Part shown: piece after piece, positions 1 through 11,963 of the stretch
Layout: every line of letters begins with the position of its first letter
Numbering within the stretch: position 1 is the first letter of the stretch
Assembly (NCBI RefSeq): GCF_016801865.2
Contig: NC_068939.1
Coordinates: 133,457,116-133,521,115 of the forward strand
Direction of reading: 5' to 3'
DNA from: Culex pipiens pallens
Taxonomy: Eukaryota > Arthropoda > Insecta > Diptera > Culicidae
Length of the DNA: 64,000 bases
Notes under the pieces: generated by a model
Told to the model about the DNA's origin: nothing
The model's input: the letters and a program-made list of their open reading frames with translations, nothing else
Database searches by the model: none
Translations under genes and position numbers: made by a program

Positions 1-1013
1 AAACTAAATTTGACACTTTTTTACAAAGAACAAAAACAAAATCTGCAAAAGTTTATCAAACTCAATTTTTTTTCAAGCGTTCCAGTGCATGCTACCGGTC
101 TTGATGCTATGCAAAATTTATTTAGAAAAAAATCACTTATACGTACTGGCTATTAGTTTGCTCCAGGGTTGAATACTCCAGGGAATGCATGACCTCCCTT
201 ATTCAGGCAAGGTTAGTAGAAAAAGAGAATATAAAGTTTTAGTTAACTAAGTAAGAAGAGTGCATTAAAATAGCAAAACAAAGCATTAAAAATAAAACAA
301 AATCAAATTGGGCGTGTTTTAGATCAAATTAAGGTTGTACAATTCTCTTAAAAGGACAATTTATGGTATTAACTGAGCAAATAGAGCAATTCTTTCGATA
401 ACTAAAATTTGAGTAGTCTTGAAATGTACACATTTTAAGGCCATTGAAAATTTAATTTCAGGTTTCTGTCCACCCCCTTCAAAGTATCCCAAAACAATCA
501 AGGGACAAAAAAGTTTCGCTAAAAATTTGCATTTTCTTTGAAACCAATTAAAGCGATTGTTATTTTTCAAAGAGACTGTTTCGCTTGAATAATTCATAAT
601 CAAGCTAAATCAATTGTGATATTTTTCATTTAAAATTAAAACGTTGAAAAGATTTATATCACAAATTTGACAGGTATTTTACTGTTGAAAATTTCCTAAG
701 CAGCTTTTTTCAGAATATCTTTGATACCCAATATTTCAGTTATTTCAAAAGAAAATAAATATAATGAAATCTGATGGACTTCCACAAAAACGTGAGTAAT
801 TTTTTTCTCAAGGATTTAGGCCGTTCAATAATTAATTACATTTAAAAAATACATAACTTTCAAAGCTATTGTTTAACAACTGTTTTTGAGTCTCGCCAAA
901 TGTTTTATAGTAGAAATTTTAGGATTTAATACAATAAAAATACATAAAAAAATTATATTAAACATTTATTTTTAAATTTTAAAAACAATTTTGATAGAGC
1001 TAAAAACATGATG
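1..1013. other. AT-rich unique sequence, no gene seen
   Basis: The reading frames here are short and have no splice-site or promoter context. Positions 1006-1013 are the left target-site copy of the element that follows. Confidence 0.6.
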
Positions 1014-2200
1014 TAGTGCGTCCATCCCGGGAATTCCCGGGACAAAAATCCCGGGATTTTTCCAAAACCGGGAATTCCCGAATCCCGGGATATTCTATAA
1101 TTTGTCCCGGGAATTCCCTAAATTGAAAAAAATATCATATTTTGGTCTGGAAATTAAGATTTGGTTGTGAAAATAGTAGAACAATAAAATGAATTAAAAT
1201 TTGTAATCAGCAAATCTCAGCATTAAATTGGCTTTTTAGGAAAAAATATTATAATTTTAATTAACAGGTCCGCAAAATGCCAAGTGCTTTAAATTTGTGT
1301 CTTTTTTATTTTATTTTTTTTTAACTGGATATATTTACGTATATTTTCGATTTTAAATTTGAAAAAAAAAAACAATCTCATCAAATAATTTATAATCAAA
1401 CACCGGCATCTGGGGCAAATAAGTACAAATGTAACGAATAAAGACAGCTATTAAAGCAAAAAATAATGACGTTTTAGATGACTTCGGTTAAAACAGGAAC
1501 AGAACAAAACAATTTGTACTTCCAAATGTATTGCTCTAAAACCTCCTGTATCTATTTAGACTGTAATTCTGATTTTCCCTCGGTTGGCGGTAGTAACTTG
1601 AAGATAATTTGTAAAATATGTATTATATAAAACAATGAATTCAAAACTTATCTAAAATTTTACATTGACTGGTATCATTTTATTTATGGTGCTTTTTTGT
1701 TTTTTAGACATATAAAATATTTTTTTTAAGCTGTTTTAGTCATGTCATATAAAAATATATATAAAAGACAAAAATATAAAAGAATTCCAGAGTTTTTTTT
1801 AATAGGTCCTATAAACAAATGGAAGACAAAAGCTTATTGGACCTTTTCAACAAAAACTCAAGAATTATGTAATTTGATTCGCAAATCAAAAAAAAAAGTA
1901 ATCATACAGGAATTAAAAATAGTAGTTGATATAAAATCCTAAACACCACAAAGACAAAAAAAAATACTTTTAGGCTATTTTAAAACTGTCGTCTTTGTTT
2001 AGATTGAAGTGAGGATTATCACCATTTGATATTATTAAGCTAATTCTATGATTTTAAGCTTGAAAACATAACAAATATAATGAAACATATATTTTATTAC
2101 TGACTCAAAAATTTCCCGGGATCCCGGGAATTCCCGGGATTCCAAAAATATTTTTCCCGTTTCCCGGGAAATTCAAAACCCGGGAAAATTGGACGCCCTA
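1014..2200 (+). mobile_element. hAT-like non-autonomous element, GCGTCCA family, copy A
   Basis: The element is 1187 bp. Its left end TAGTGCGTCCATCCCGGG and the reverse complement of its right end, TAGGGCGTCCAATTTTCCCG, form imperfect terminal inverted repeats. Each end is followed inward by palindromic CCCGGGAATTCCCGGG blocks. The flanks are ACATGATG (1006-1013) and ACATCATG (2201-2208), a 7/8 match, as expected for the 8-bp duplication of hAT transposons. No transposase frame is present. A small foldback lies inside at 1783-1866. Related copies or fragments occur at 2339, 27975, 31923, 36844 and 57285. Confidence 0.8.
1783..1866. repeat. small foldback element, GGTCCTATAA family, inside copy A
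   Basis: The ends read ATTCCAGAG-T-run and A-run-CTCAAGAAT. Inside are AGGTCCTATAAAC and, inverted, TTATTGGACCTTTT. The same organisation recurs at 3170, 32150, 57843, 63525 and 63706. Confidence 0.65.
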
Positions 2201-2338
2201 ACATCATGGGATTCTGAACAAAAAAATCAAGGCCAAATAACGTGAGTCTATTCATTTGGAATAATTGGAATAATTTATTTAAGAGAAGTTTGTCGAATTT
2301 AGACGACACTTATAAAATTCGACTAGTTTATTCCAGAG

Positions 2339-2718
2339 TAATGCGTCCATCCCGGGAATTCCCGGAACAATAATCTCGGGATTTTTCCAAAAGCAGGATA
2401 TTCCTAATTCCGGGAATTTTTATATTTAATCCTGGTTTTCTCGAAGTTGAAAACAAAAAACAAATTTTTGGTCTGGAAATGCAGTTTTTGTTGTGAAAAA
2501 AGATCAACAGTTGAATACTTAATAATCGATAGGAATTTCACAAATTTAAAATTTTTATTCGGCATATTCCAGGATTTTAATTAATTACAAAAAATTGTTA
2601 ACACTTTATTTTACAGATCCGTAAAATGCCTAGCGATTTTAATATTTTCTCTATATATTTTTTAAAGACTTAGTATTTTATTTACGTATACATATTTTAA
2701 TTTGAAAAAATATCGCCC
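2339..2718 (+). mobile_element. truncated GCGTCCA-family element, copy B
   Basis: It starts TAATGCGTCCATCCCGGG and follows copy A for about 380 bp, including a shared GGTCTGGAAAT stretch and a block with TCCGTAAAATGCC. Similarity stops near 2718 and no right terminus is found, so it is a 5-prime fragment in the same orientation as copy A, only 138 bp downstream of it. Confidence 0.7.
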
Positions 2719-3169
2719 GTGACTTCCCGAAAAAAAAAGTTTTGAAAAAGTTGACCGTTGTCGATCATGGCCGTTCAAGGTCACCCGCGACAGACACAAA
2801 CGACGAAACGAAGAGAAACGTAAAAGCAAAGTTATTAAAAATCACGAATTTTTAAAATGAGAAATTTTATTCTAAGTGAAAAATTACCAAAAAATTATTT
2901 CAGATTCGAAAAGTATATTAAATTTCCCATAAAATATATATAAAAATACATACAAACCGAATTAGGTGTCCCAAAATTGTATACAGTTGAGTGACCACAA
3001 ATTGCAGATTTTTAAAAATATTTAGTGTTTTTTTTAAAGAAAAATACGTGTTTTAAAGAATTTTGAGTACGCTATCAAATCCATTTTTTTAAAGGTAATC
3101 CTATTTTATGGATTTCATTAGTCAATATTTCTCTTTTGGAAAAATCTTATAAAACGTATGATTAACAGC
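2719..3169. other. unique AT-rich spacer
   Basis: A short GC-richer patch lies at 2730-2830. No frame, RNA gene or repeat boundary is supported. Confidence 0.5.
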
Positions 3170-3278
3170 AATTCTAGAGTTTTTTTTTGGTTGAAAAGGT
3201 CCTACAAGCTATTGTGTTTCTAGAACCTTTAAATAAAAATACAGGTTTATAGGACCTTTAGATAAAAACTCTAGAATT
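3170..3278. repeat. small foldback element, GGTCCTATAA family
   Basis: Perfect outer ends AATTCTAGAGT and ACTCTAGAATT enclose inverted AAGGTCCTA and TATAGGACCTTT segments, making a hairpin of about 109 bp. This is the copy with the best preserved outer ends. Confidence 0.7.
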
Positions 3279-5545
3279 GAAAGATCGCATAAAAAGCTTT
3301 GACATAAAGGATGAAGCAAATAATTGCCTAAAATTGTTGATTTTGTTTTATTTTTTACTCTTGTAATTTGACAAACGTTAAGCTTAATTTTTAAAATGAC
3401 TGTATCCGTTTCTAAAAAAAATGTCAATATTTTTTTTCAATTAAATATTTGATAACAAAAGGTTTTTTTTTCTTCAAATCCTTGGTTGACATCCACAAAT
3501 TACGTAGCACTTTTTGACCTCCATCCCTTAAATGTTGTAGTATACTCGGATATTTGAACTTAATTGTTTTGAAATTACCACGGTTTAGTTATATATCATT
3601 TTAATTTTTTTGAGAAAAATTTAAAATATTAAACTAAAAGTAGCTGATATTGTATTTTTTACGTTTAAAATGATTTGTTTTGTATGTTGAAACACATCCT
3701 ACTATACTTACAATTAATTCATCAACATGGGTTTACCTGAAAAGATAAGAAAATCATTCGATTAGTAGTGCATTCAATAGCTGCGCTCAAACCTAAATCA
3801 TAACAATTTGTGACAGCTTTTAATTAGTCCGAATGTCCCATTTCCCCACTTTCAATTAAGTTATTGCGCAACACCCCACAAATACTATGTTTATACGCAA
3901 GTGACATTTTCACACCTCGACGCTCCGTCCAACAGGTAGCAACAGTTCTGGGAGGGAACCAATCCACTTTCCTCTTGACACTGCCACTTACACGGTGGCT
4001 GGCCTGCACACTTGTCGCGCGGCACGCCATTAAAATTCCACCATTTAATTACATTTATGAGAGGTTTTGTAATTTATTTTTAACCAGCTCTCTGAGTTGC
4101 GATGCGTTGCGATGCGTTTTGCTCTCTTTTGCTTTACATGTTTTTTTTGAAAGACTGTCTCAACTTCATTCATTCCACTCTCGTTCAGTTGACAGCACAG
4201 CTCACGAAGTGCATCTTCGAGTCGCGTTAAGAGGGGTGACGACGATGTTATATTCGGGGTAACATTGTGGCACCTTTTTCCTTGATGTTTTAACTCACAT
4301 AGAAAAGTGAGGAGCGACAAAAAACAAGCGGGAGTTGACAGAAACGGATTTTTCATTGGCCGTCAGAGTGGCAGAGCGAGCGTTTGCTGATGGACATTTC
4401 AATTACTAGATTGAGAGATGCATTTTTTTTTTGCATTTCTCAGAAGTAGTTGATTTGTGTCCAGGTCCATTCAATTTCATGGGATTGGTTTGTTGCAGGC
4501 CTTTTAAACCGCTAAGATGTCAACCAGCTGAACGATCTGGGTGTGATCATTTTTTAAACAGAACATTTAAACTATAAAAAAAAATCGAACGCAACAATTG
4601 CAGAACACTCACACAAAAACTATTTCCGTAATCGAAAAATAATTTGAGAATCAGGCAGGAGTTTAACCATGAGTAGGTACGTTAATTAATTTCTGGTGGT
4701 TCTCCAATTTATTTTTTAGCGATGTAGGAAACTATAATGTAAACCAAAATAAAAGTTTGATGATATGGCAACCCTGTCTCGAATTTTAATTTTGGATCAT
4801 GAAGAAAGTCTTAGTTATTTTGGTCCTTGATCATGAATCCAAGGTCGGAACGACTCCTTTAATTTTAGAACACTCGAAAAAGACGTGTTTTTCAAAAATT
4901 TGTAGCCTAAAATGGTCATAATTTTGAAATTTGGTATTAACGCCCGATTTGAAAGCGTACTTCAAATTCCTAAAAAAAAACCTATGTTTCATAAAAAAAA
5001 ATATTAAGATCTATACCATTTTTGTTACTCAACTTTTATTTTTTTCGGAACATTCCATTAAAAGGGAAATTTATTGTGCTTTTCGAATCTGTAATAACTT
5101 AGTTGCATGTGTCCTGATTGCTCCAAAAAGACTCACTCACTCGCGAGCATAATTCGAACGCGACGCAAAGCTGCTCTGATGTATTCCTACCGTTTCTCAC
5201 TTTTTTGCTCTCCCTCTCACTCGAATCGGCTAGAACAGCGAATGGCTCAGAGAGGCTGACTGATTGTGTTATGTCGCTCAATGCTGACTAAAAATAGTCT
5301 GTGATCGGCTTTGTTTTGATCATATATTAAACTGCTTAAAATCAATGCTATTAAAAATATTTTGCAATTTTCTTGATAACACAACATCAGAGACACATTT
5401 GACAGCGATTTCCCCAATGACAAATACAAATTTACAGCAAACTGTGGTAGTGCAGGCCAAATGAGCGCCGAGTCGGTATTTTGTTAAATTCTCTCCTCTC
5501 CGAACATATTCATTTGTGACTGTGGCCGACGGACGGAGTAGGCAA
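3279..5545. other. unique sequence with a GC-richer patch at 3820-4400
   Basis: Open frames of 132 codons (plus, 3864-4262) and 103 codons (minus, 4045-4356) overlap each other. Neither resembles a known family, and no good splice sites bound them. A direct duplication of GCGATGCGTT lies near 4098-4120. CGTTCAGTTG near 4183 resembles an arthropod initiator but has no TATA box and no correctly spaced DPE. No gene is called. Confidence 0.5.
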
Positions 5546-5662
5546 AGAAATTCACGAACACAGGAAAAAATCCGATGGTAAAATTGCATGCACATTGCCT
5601 TTATGAAAAAAGATACTTATACTACACTCTGTGTGTACAATTTTTGTAAACACAAAAAAAAG

Positions 5663-5734
5663 TTGCAGCCGACGGGATTCAAACCCAGCACCAACAGTAA
5701 GGACTGACGCCTTAGCCCGCTCTGCCATCAGACC
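5663..5734 (-). other. tRNA-like block (Pol III A/B box remnant), copy 1
   Basis: On the minus strand it contains TGGCAGAGCGGGCTAAGG, an A-box-like segment, and GGGTTTGAATCCC, a well-formed B box, with Ser/Leu-type spacing but only 72 nt. The terminal segments do not pair as a proper acceptor stem, so it is read as a SINE-type relic and not as a working tRNA gene. Confidence 0.65.
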
Positions 5735-5769
5735 GATGAAGAATGGAAAGGATAAACCCATATATGAGC

Positions 5770-6691
5770 CAAGGTTGTTATTTTAATTTTAAGGTTGTTC
5801 GAGGCTCCATAACGATAACGATTTTCACAAATTACCGTATTTTTTCGAAAATACAATTTTTTTCTAAATATGCAATATGGGTATTGAACGAAGCGACATT
5901 TTATTTGCTTTTTAACAAAAATAGAGTATTTTTTTGAAAATACTAAAATTTTCACAAAAAATCGTATTTTTTCCAAAATACGCAAATTTTTTTAAGTTGC
6001 AATATGGATATCAAACGAAGCAAAATTCGGTATGCTGTTTCAGTTTATTCAAGCTTTATTTGTAAAATATTAAAATTTTCACAAAATACCGCATTTTTCG
6101 AATGTACTCAAATTTTCAAAATTTGCGATATGGGTAACAAACGAAGCGTTAACTTTTTTACTTTATTAGAGTTTTTGTAAAATACTAAAAGTTTACTAAA
6201 AATACTCAAATTTTTAGATTTGCAATATGGGTATCAAACGACGCAAAATGTTGTATGAAGCAAACACAATTTGAATGTTTGTATGAAGCATGCAAAATTT
6301 AGCTTCGTTTAATACATATATTGAAAATTTTGTAAATTTGAGTAGTGTCGAAAAAATACGGTAATTAGCGACAATTTTAATATTTTCATAAAAAAACTAT
6401 AATAAATTGAAAAAGCATACGTAATTTCAATTCAATTGATACCAATATTGCAAATTTAGAAAATTTGAGTATTTTCGAAAATATACGGTATTTTGTGAAA
6501 ATTTTAGTATTTTCAAAAAAAAAAAAAACTCTAATAAAGTGAAACAGCACTTAACATTTCGCTTCGTTTGATACCCATATTGCATATTTTGAAAATTTGC
6601 GTATTTTCGATAGATTATCGTTATCATCCCGACAATAACGATAACCATTATCATTATCGTCAGACGATAATTTTATCGATCAACAACCTTG
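5770..6691. mobile_element. hAT-like foldback element, CAAGGTTGTT termini
   Basis: Its termini are CAAGGTTGTT and AACAACCTTG. It is flanked by perfect 8-bp duplications ATATGAGC at 5762-5769 and 6692-6699. Removing it and one duplication restores the interrupted repeat. The interior has about four related units of roughly 120 bp ending near AATATGGGTATCAAACGA-type motifs, then inverted counterparts (GCTTCGTTTGATACCCATAT) in the right half, so the whole element can fold back. There is no transposase frame. Confidence 0.85.
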
Positions 6692-6830
6692 ATATGAGCT
6701 CGACATTTCGGTCAAGTTGGTTTTCCATAGTGATGTGCTACATATTTCAGGGTGTAATATTACATAAAATTTCATAAAATAATATAAAATTTATATTACA
6801 CCCAGGCCTTTTATACACAGCTGGATTTCT

Positions 6831-8340
6831 TTTTTTTTTTGTTTGGAGTTTTTGTATCGCTGTGTTAAGCGACTGACCAAGTCGCTGGCAGCAAGTGACT
6901 CGTCTTCGCTCATAAATGGCGATAAGTGGAAAATCAGGACCCTTGCTCAAAAGAGCCGTTTTTGAATTTAAATCAAAATTATTAATTTTAAAATTTTGTG
7001 TTGGCAACGCTGGCAGATGATAGTTATGGTTCAGGGGAAACAGAAGATTTGACCTTGAGCAATTCTATATATTCCAGTTTAGTCTCAAAATTTCAGAACA
7101 ATGTTGCCAAAAAATAAAGGTTTAAAAAAAACATTTAAATATGTATTCGGAAAACGTATTCACTTCAATTTCCAGCATCCGGCCATGAATAGTGAAAAAT
7201 ATACTCAAGTGTTCATTACTTTAGACAGTGTTGCCAGATTCCCTTTTTTTAACTTTTCGAAAAACTCATTACGGGATAGGTTTTTCTTGTAAAAATAAAG
7301 CTTCATTTTCAAAAAAAAAAACAATCGGTTAGAGTTGACTTCAAAAACATAAAAATCATTCTGTCTCACTCAATTTTAAACCTACAAAAGCACAAATTTC
7401 TCCCAAAACTTTTATGTATTATGCATTAAAAACCACGTGTTAAACATTGTGAGTTGGTGGGTGACAAAACTTCCTCCAATTTGCTGCGATGAGTGAAAAA
7501 TCAGCGCTGACAGCGGCAAACGGCTCGTAAAAATGTCTGTCATGCGTTGCATTTTCCACGGCGCGTGTGACGCGGTGACGAGACAGCCCCAGAAATCATA
7601 AACTTGTCGTAAACCATGATCCAATTCTTAACGCCACCGGCGGCGATCGTTTGCACCTTAACACGTGGCAGGTAAATTAGAAATTTGGAGCGGCTCACAT
7701 TTCGGTGATGTGTTATGGGTTGTGTGAAGATTAGTTTTGAGTGCTGTTGTGGTTTTTGGTTTTGGGTTAAGGGGAAATGATCTCTTTTATTCAAAGATTC
7801 GAGTTGTAAATTCTCTTTGTTTAAATTCAGAAATATTAGGATATAAGTTGGAGTTAGCTTCACAAACATAGAGTTAGCACTCCAAGTATTGATTCAATTT
7901 AGACTTTTGTTCTTTTTCAAGACAAATACTAAACTCGATTGACATGAATTAATTCAAGATTTTAACACGTTTAAATATTGTTCAAATATTTCTTATGCAT
8001 TCAATAATACCAATATTGAGACACTTACTTCAATTTGCCAAATGTAAATACGTAAATTGGTTCGCCAAGTCCCCAAAGTAGCTATTTCCGGCCTATCTGA
8101 AGCTACTGTGTAGGCTTAACTCGAAGACCAACCCAAATTTCGACAGGACAATACAAGTGCGTGTTCAGCTAAAATAAAATTGGCCTCTTGACTTCATCCT
8201 TTCGAGCACAAGAATGCTGCCCCATGGGAACTCCAAGGATAGAACAACGCGTGGTCGACACCGGAAGTCACCCCTTTGACGCATAGAAGTGGGTTTTCTG
8301 CGCGTCAAAGATGGGTTCGGTTATAGAACGCCGAGATCCA
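6831..8340. other. unique sequence upstream of a candidate promoter
   Basis: Composition becomes more balanced from about 7440. No coding frame is supported. The frames at 7412-7869 overlap on the minus strand and look like nothing known. Confidence 0.5.
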
Positions 8341-8378
8341 ATAAATAGACGCCAGAACGGGCAAAGTTCGCCAGTTGT
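8341..8378 (+). promoter_or_regulatory. candidate arthropod core promoter (TATA-like plus initiator)
   Basis: ATAAATAG at 8341-8348 is TATA-like. CCAGTTG follows with its A at 8373, about 31 bp downstream, the usual TATA-to-start distance in insects. A second TCAGTG lies near 8399. The downstream sequence has the A-rich, AAGTG-rich look of insect 5-prime leaders. No transcript data are available. Confidence 0.35.
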
Positions 8379-8781
8379 GTTCCGGGTATCAAGTGTGTCA
8401 GTGTGATAAGACAGTTCAACTAGTGGAAGGACACAAGTGGGTTTGAAAGTTAGAACAGTGCAAATTTGGTGGGAAATAGTGTATAGAAGCAGCTCATGGA
8501 TTACCATAAAGGATTATGTGAAATTTTTAGAAAAATTGGAAACTAAAGTGTTAACAAGTGTTTAGAAAAGCTTCCAAAGTAAAGTCATATCAGTTTGATG
8601 TTTATGAAAATCAGTGTTATTTAATGAAATCTCGTAATTTTGTTCTAAATTGAAACCTGTGTAAGAAAAAAGGTACAGAATAAAACATGGAAAATGAATG
8701 ATTTTTACTTATTGAACGAAAAAAACCTTTATGAGACTTCTATAAAACTTGACCAATTTGTACCAATTTTTTTTTGTTCAG
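8373..8781 (+). other. candidate non-coding leader exon
   Basis: It would start at the initiator A (8373) and end at a perfect donor, CAG|GTGAGT, with the intron beginning at 8782. It contains only short ORFs, for example a 16-codon one from the ATG at 8496, as expected for a 5-prime UTR exon. The downstream exon is not established. The plus-strand candidates at 10972 and 13366 are possible partners but contain no usable initiator Met in frame with this exon. Confidence 0.35.
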
Positions 8782-9645
8782 GTGAGTTTTGATCAAACTT
8801 ATGAAGTTGTTAAATAAATTGCAGTAATTATATTTTTTGATGTTTTTTTACTTCACGAAAGACTGTTTAATGCAAATCCAACAATATTTGAAATATCTTA
8901 AATACGGGCTTTTATCAGCAAATTTATCAGCTGTTTTACAAACTAAACTAACATTGTTGTCAGGACGAAATATAACCTACCGATTGTTTGATTTGTTTTG
9001 AACAGTCTCTCCGTATAGTACCGAGAAATTCATGAATGTGTCTTAAAATGACATAAAATCTAAAGGTTTAGTTAAAAACGAAATTTAAACATTCTCCAGC
9101 AACATGTTTTTTATATTTGATGTATGTTTTAATAGTGTGATTCTTTCACGAATTTTGGAAAAATTGAATTATATTTATTTGTGAGCTAGAATGGTATGAA
9201 TACAAAGAGACGAGTTCATAGTAATGCATTCTGCTAAAACGCTCAATCTAACCACAAAGCTAGAATGATGTTAAATAAAACAATATGTTGGAAGTTTAAA
9301 CACGTTGCCACAAAAGTTAAACACAAGTTGAACAAAATTGCAAATAAAAACATGGAGACTGTTTTTAATTTGAAAATATAATATTAGAAATGAGAAAAGT
9401 GAGACAACTTTCAAACCTGCAGAAAAAAACAGGTTCACTGTCATTCAACAAAACTTCCATCAAATGCTTAGTTGAAAATACGTTTGGACAAAAAATCTAC
9501 AAATTTTGCCTTTTTTAACCTAATGGAGAAAGTATTGATAGAATGCAGAAACTTAAGGTTATTTCAAAAGTATATAAAATTGATTTTTTATGAAAACTTT
9601 GTGGATCAAGGATCCATTTTATTTATTTTTGAAAATGGTCAGAAT
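8782..9645. other. AT-rich sequence, would be intronic if the leader exon is real
   Basis: No repeat boundary or frame is supported beyond short AT-rich ORFs. Confidence 0.4.
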
Positions 9646-9898
9646 CAAGGTTTGACAGGAAATTTCATAAAGTTTATAGGAAAAAAAATACAAAAGCGAT
9701 TATAAGATATTATTATTATTATGTTTATTTTCGCAAAATGTTTTTTATCGCTAAAAATTTTGTTTTCGTCAAATCTTACATTTTTGAAAATTAATGATTG
9801 CAAAACAACTGTAGGTACTAGTATAAAATGCATTTTAAAACACTTTTTGAAACTATGGCCGAGCGATAAAAACTTTGAAAAATATTTGAATCGGCCTA
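9646..9898 (-). repeat. fragment of the TTAGGCCG TIR family
   Basis: Reverse-complemented, its right end reads TTAGGCCGATTCAAATATTT and continues into AAGTGTTTTAAAATGCATTT and GTTGTTTTGCAATCATTA. These match the element at 37682-38171. The left terminus is not identified. Confidence 0.55.
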
Positions 9899-10971
9899 AA
9901 AAGATTCCTTTTCCAAAAATTTTCAAGGTGTGCAAGGTTAATACTATACTTGTTATCAATAAAACATGAAATCGTACTGTAATTATGTTTTCTTTTTTGT
10001 AATCGAATGCGTGAATTTTAAACTCATTGATATTTTATGAATTTTGAAAGTACTGATCTGAAAAAAATGTTGGGAAAACAGATATTTCTATTACCTGCTC
10101 CGGGGCTTAACGGTTGCGCCTTCTGTCTTACAAGAAAAAGGTTCACAAATCCCGGTTGGACGCCTTGAATTTTTACTTGAATTTAATATAGAATATGAAA
10201 AAAACATTTCATGAATTTCTAGATATTTTGCCAGTTATACTTAGATAAAAGCATAGCTTGAATAATCAATTTTAATACTGTTTGAAAATTCTGAAAATTT
10301 AGATTTAAATTTAAAACAGAAATTGGTTACACAATATCAAAAAAAAAAAAAAATGTGGACAATTTGTGGAAATAGCTTGTTTCTCAAATATTTTATTTGA
10401 AAATATCCTACTAGACGTGTCACAAAAAACAGGTTACCTAACAAAGTGTAGAAATTTCAAAACTCATATTGTTTTGAAAATTCCAACAAGTGGTTGCAAC
10501 AATGATGCTAACCAATATGGTACATCACTCTGCAGTGCCGTATACTTCTTTCCTCGACTTTGCCCATCCTCGCTGACTGACCGAGTTTGTTAACGAAAGA
10601 AAAACATGACGGGAAGCGATATTTTTACCCGCAACCATGTCCAATTTTCTGTTTTTCCCTCACCAACCACCACCTAGTCAATTTTGCCATACAAAAATCC
10701 TTCGCCACTTTACTCTGTAGATCATTTCCTCAAACGCTCGTTACCTTGAAGGTGCACAGTGAAGGATTGACTCACACTCTGTGCTCGTTAATTTGGAACC
10801 TCTACAACGTCCAGTTAATGGTTGTGCGAGCCGTTTTTGGCTTTGGTCACCTATTTTGGAGCGGTGATTAATGCGCTAAAATTCACCGGAATACGTACTT
10901 GACTTTGATTCTGATCGTTTTTTTTTTGCTAAACCTCAATGATGAACGCAACTCTTTTCTAACTTGGCCAG
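9899..10971. other. unique sequence with a degenerate tRNA-like patch at 10090-10165
   Basis: GGGGCTTAACGGTTGCGCC followed about 30 nt later by GGTTCACAAATCCC resembles decayed A and B boxes of a tRNA-derived SINE, but no body or second copy is seen. The frames at 10366-10871 are unsupported. Confidence 0.35.
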
Positions 10972-11208
10972 GTGTTTCGAGAACATAGGTCGAACGAATT
11001 TTCACGCGGCGCGGAAAATGGACATTTGTCCATCAATCATCGGGTGCGCCAGATCGTTGCTTATCCTGACGCTGACGCCCACGTGATTTGGACTCGTAGC
11101 TGTGAAGGGGTACATTTGAATGACACGACCACTAAATACGCGTTGCTTCTGCAGGTTGAAAGACGCGGTCATTCATCATGCACGATTGGACACTTTGGAT
11201 TTGACGCA
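10972..11208 (+). CDS. candidate 79-codon internal exon, unknown product
   Basis: I do not recognise the product. The segment is bounded by a pyrimidine-rich acceptor (CTAACTTGGCCAG) and a donor AAAG|GTGAGG. It is open throughout in one frame and is exactly 237 nt, so phase 0 at both ends. An in-frame stop lies four codons upstream, so it would have to be spliced. The residues are of mixed type, with no signal peptide or membrane segment. It is phase-compatible with 13366-13860. An open frame of this length is not rare by chance in such a window, so confidence is low. Confidence 0.2.
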
Positions 11209-11407
11209 AAGGTGAGGAAAATTACGTTATACCATATGTTTGATAATTTTATGTTTTGTGGATATTGGAATACTGTTGTTCTACTTTGAATATCATTTTG
11301 GCTTAAGATTTTTGAAACCACCGAAATTTAACATGTTTTATTGATGGTATAGCCCGGAGCAACCAATTTCCAAATTATTTTATATTTTTTTTTCAAAACA
11401 ATGATAT

Positions 11408-11963
11408 CTTTAAATCTTCAAATCTTCAAAATCTTCAAATCTTCAAATCTTCAGAACTTCAAATCTTTAAATCTTTAAATCTTCAAATCTTCAAATCTTC
11501 AAATCTTCAAATCTTCAAATCTTCAAATCTTCAAATCTTCAAATCTTCAAATCTTCAAATCTTCAAATCTTCAAATCTTCAAATCTTCAAATCTTCAAAT
11601 CTTCAAATCTTCAAATCTTCAAATCTTCAAATCTTCAAATCTTCAAATTTTCAAATCTTCAAATCTTCAAATCTTCAAATCTTCAAATCTTCAAATCTTC
11701 AAATCTTCAAATCTTCAAATCTTCAAATCTTCAAATCTTCAAATCTTCAAATCTTCAAATCTTCAAATCTTCAAATCTTCAAATCTTCAAATCTTCAAAT
11801 CTTCAAATCTTCAAATCTTCAAATCTTCAAATCTTCAAATCTTCAAATCTTCAAATCTTCAAATCTTCAAATCTTCAAATCTTCAAATCTTCAAATCTTC
11901 AAATCTTCAAATCTTCAAATCTTCAAATCTTCAAATCTTCAAATCTTCAAATCTTCAAATCTT
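11408..11963 (+). repeat. octamer array, unit AAATCTTC
   Basis: About 69 copies of the 8-bp unit in 556 bp. Variants cluster at the left edge (TTTAAATC, CTTCAGAA); one substitution sits at about 11648. The interior is otherwise homogeneous, which points to recent expansion or homogenisation. Confidence 0.97.

Larger units (their letters stand above)
5546..6830 (-). repeat. tRNA-bearing dispersed repeat, copy 1, split by an insertion
   Basis: Similarity to 46836-47183 runs from about 5546 to 5769 and resumes at 6692-6830. Shared blocks include AAAAAATCCGATGGTAAAAT on the left and GACATTTCGGTCAAG and CATATTTCAGGGTGTAAT on the right. Between the two halves lies the 922-bp element at 5770-6691. 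A 72-nt tRNA-like block sits inside at 5663-5734. The repeat extends on both sides of that block, so it is not a simple head-plus-tail SINE. The outer limits are approximate. Confidence 0.7.

Noticed and set aside
5663..5734. Functional tRNA gene
   Set aside because: The A and B boxes are fine but the ends do not pair as an acceptor stem, and the block sits inside a dispersed repeat.
11408..11963. Possible CRISPR array
   Set aside because: Units are contiguous octamers without spacers, in a eukaryotic context.
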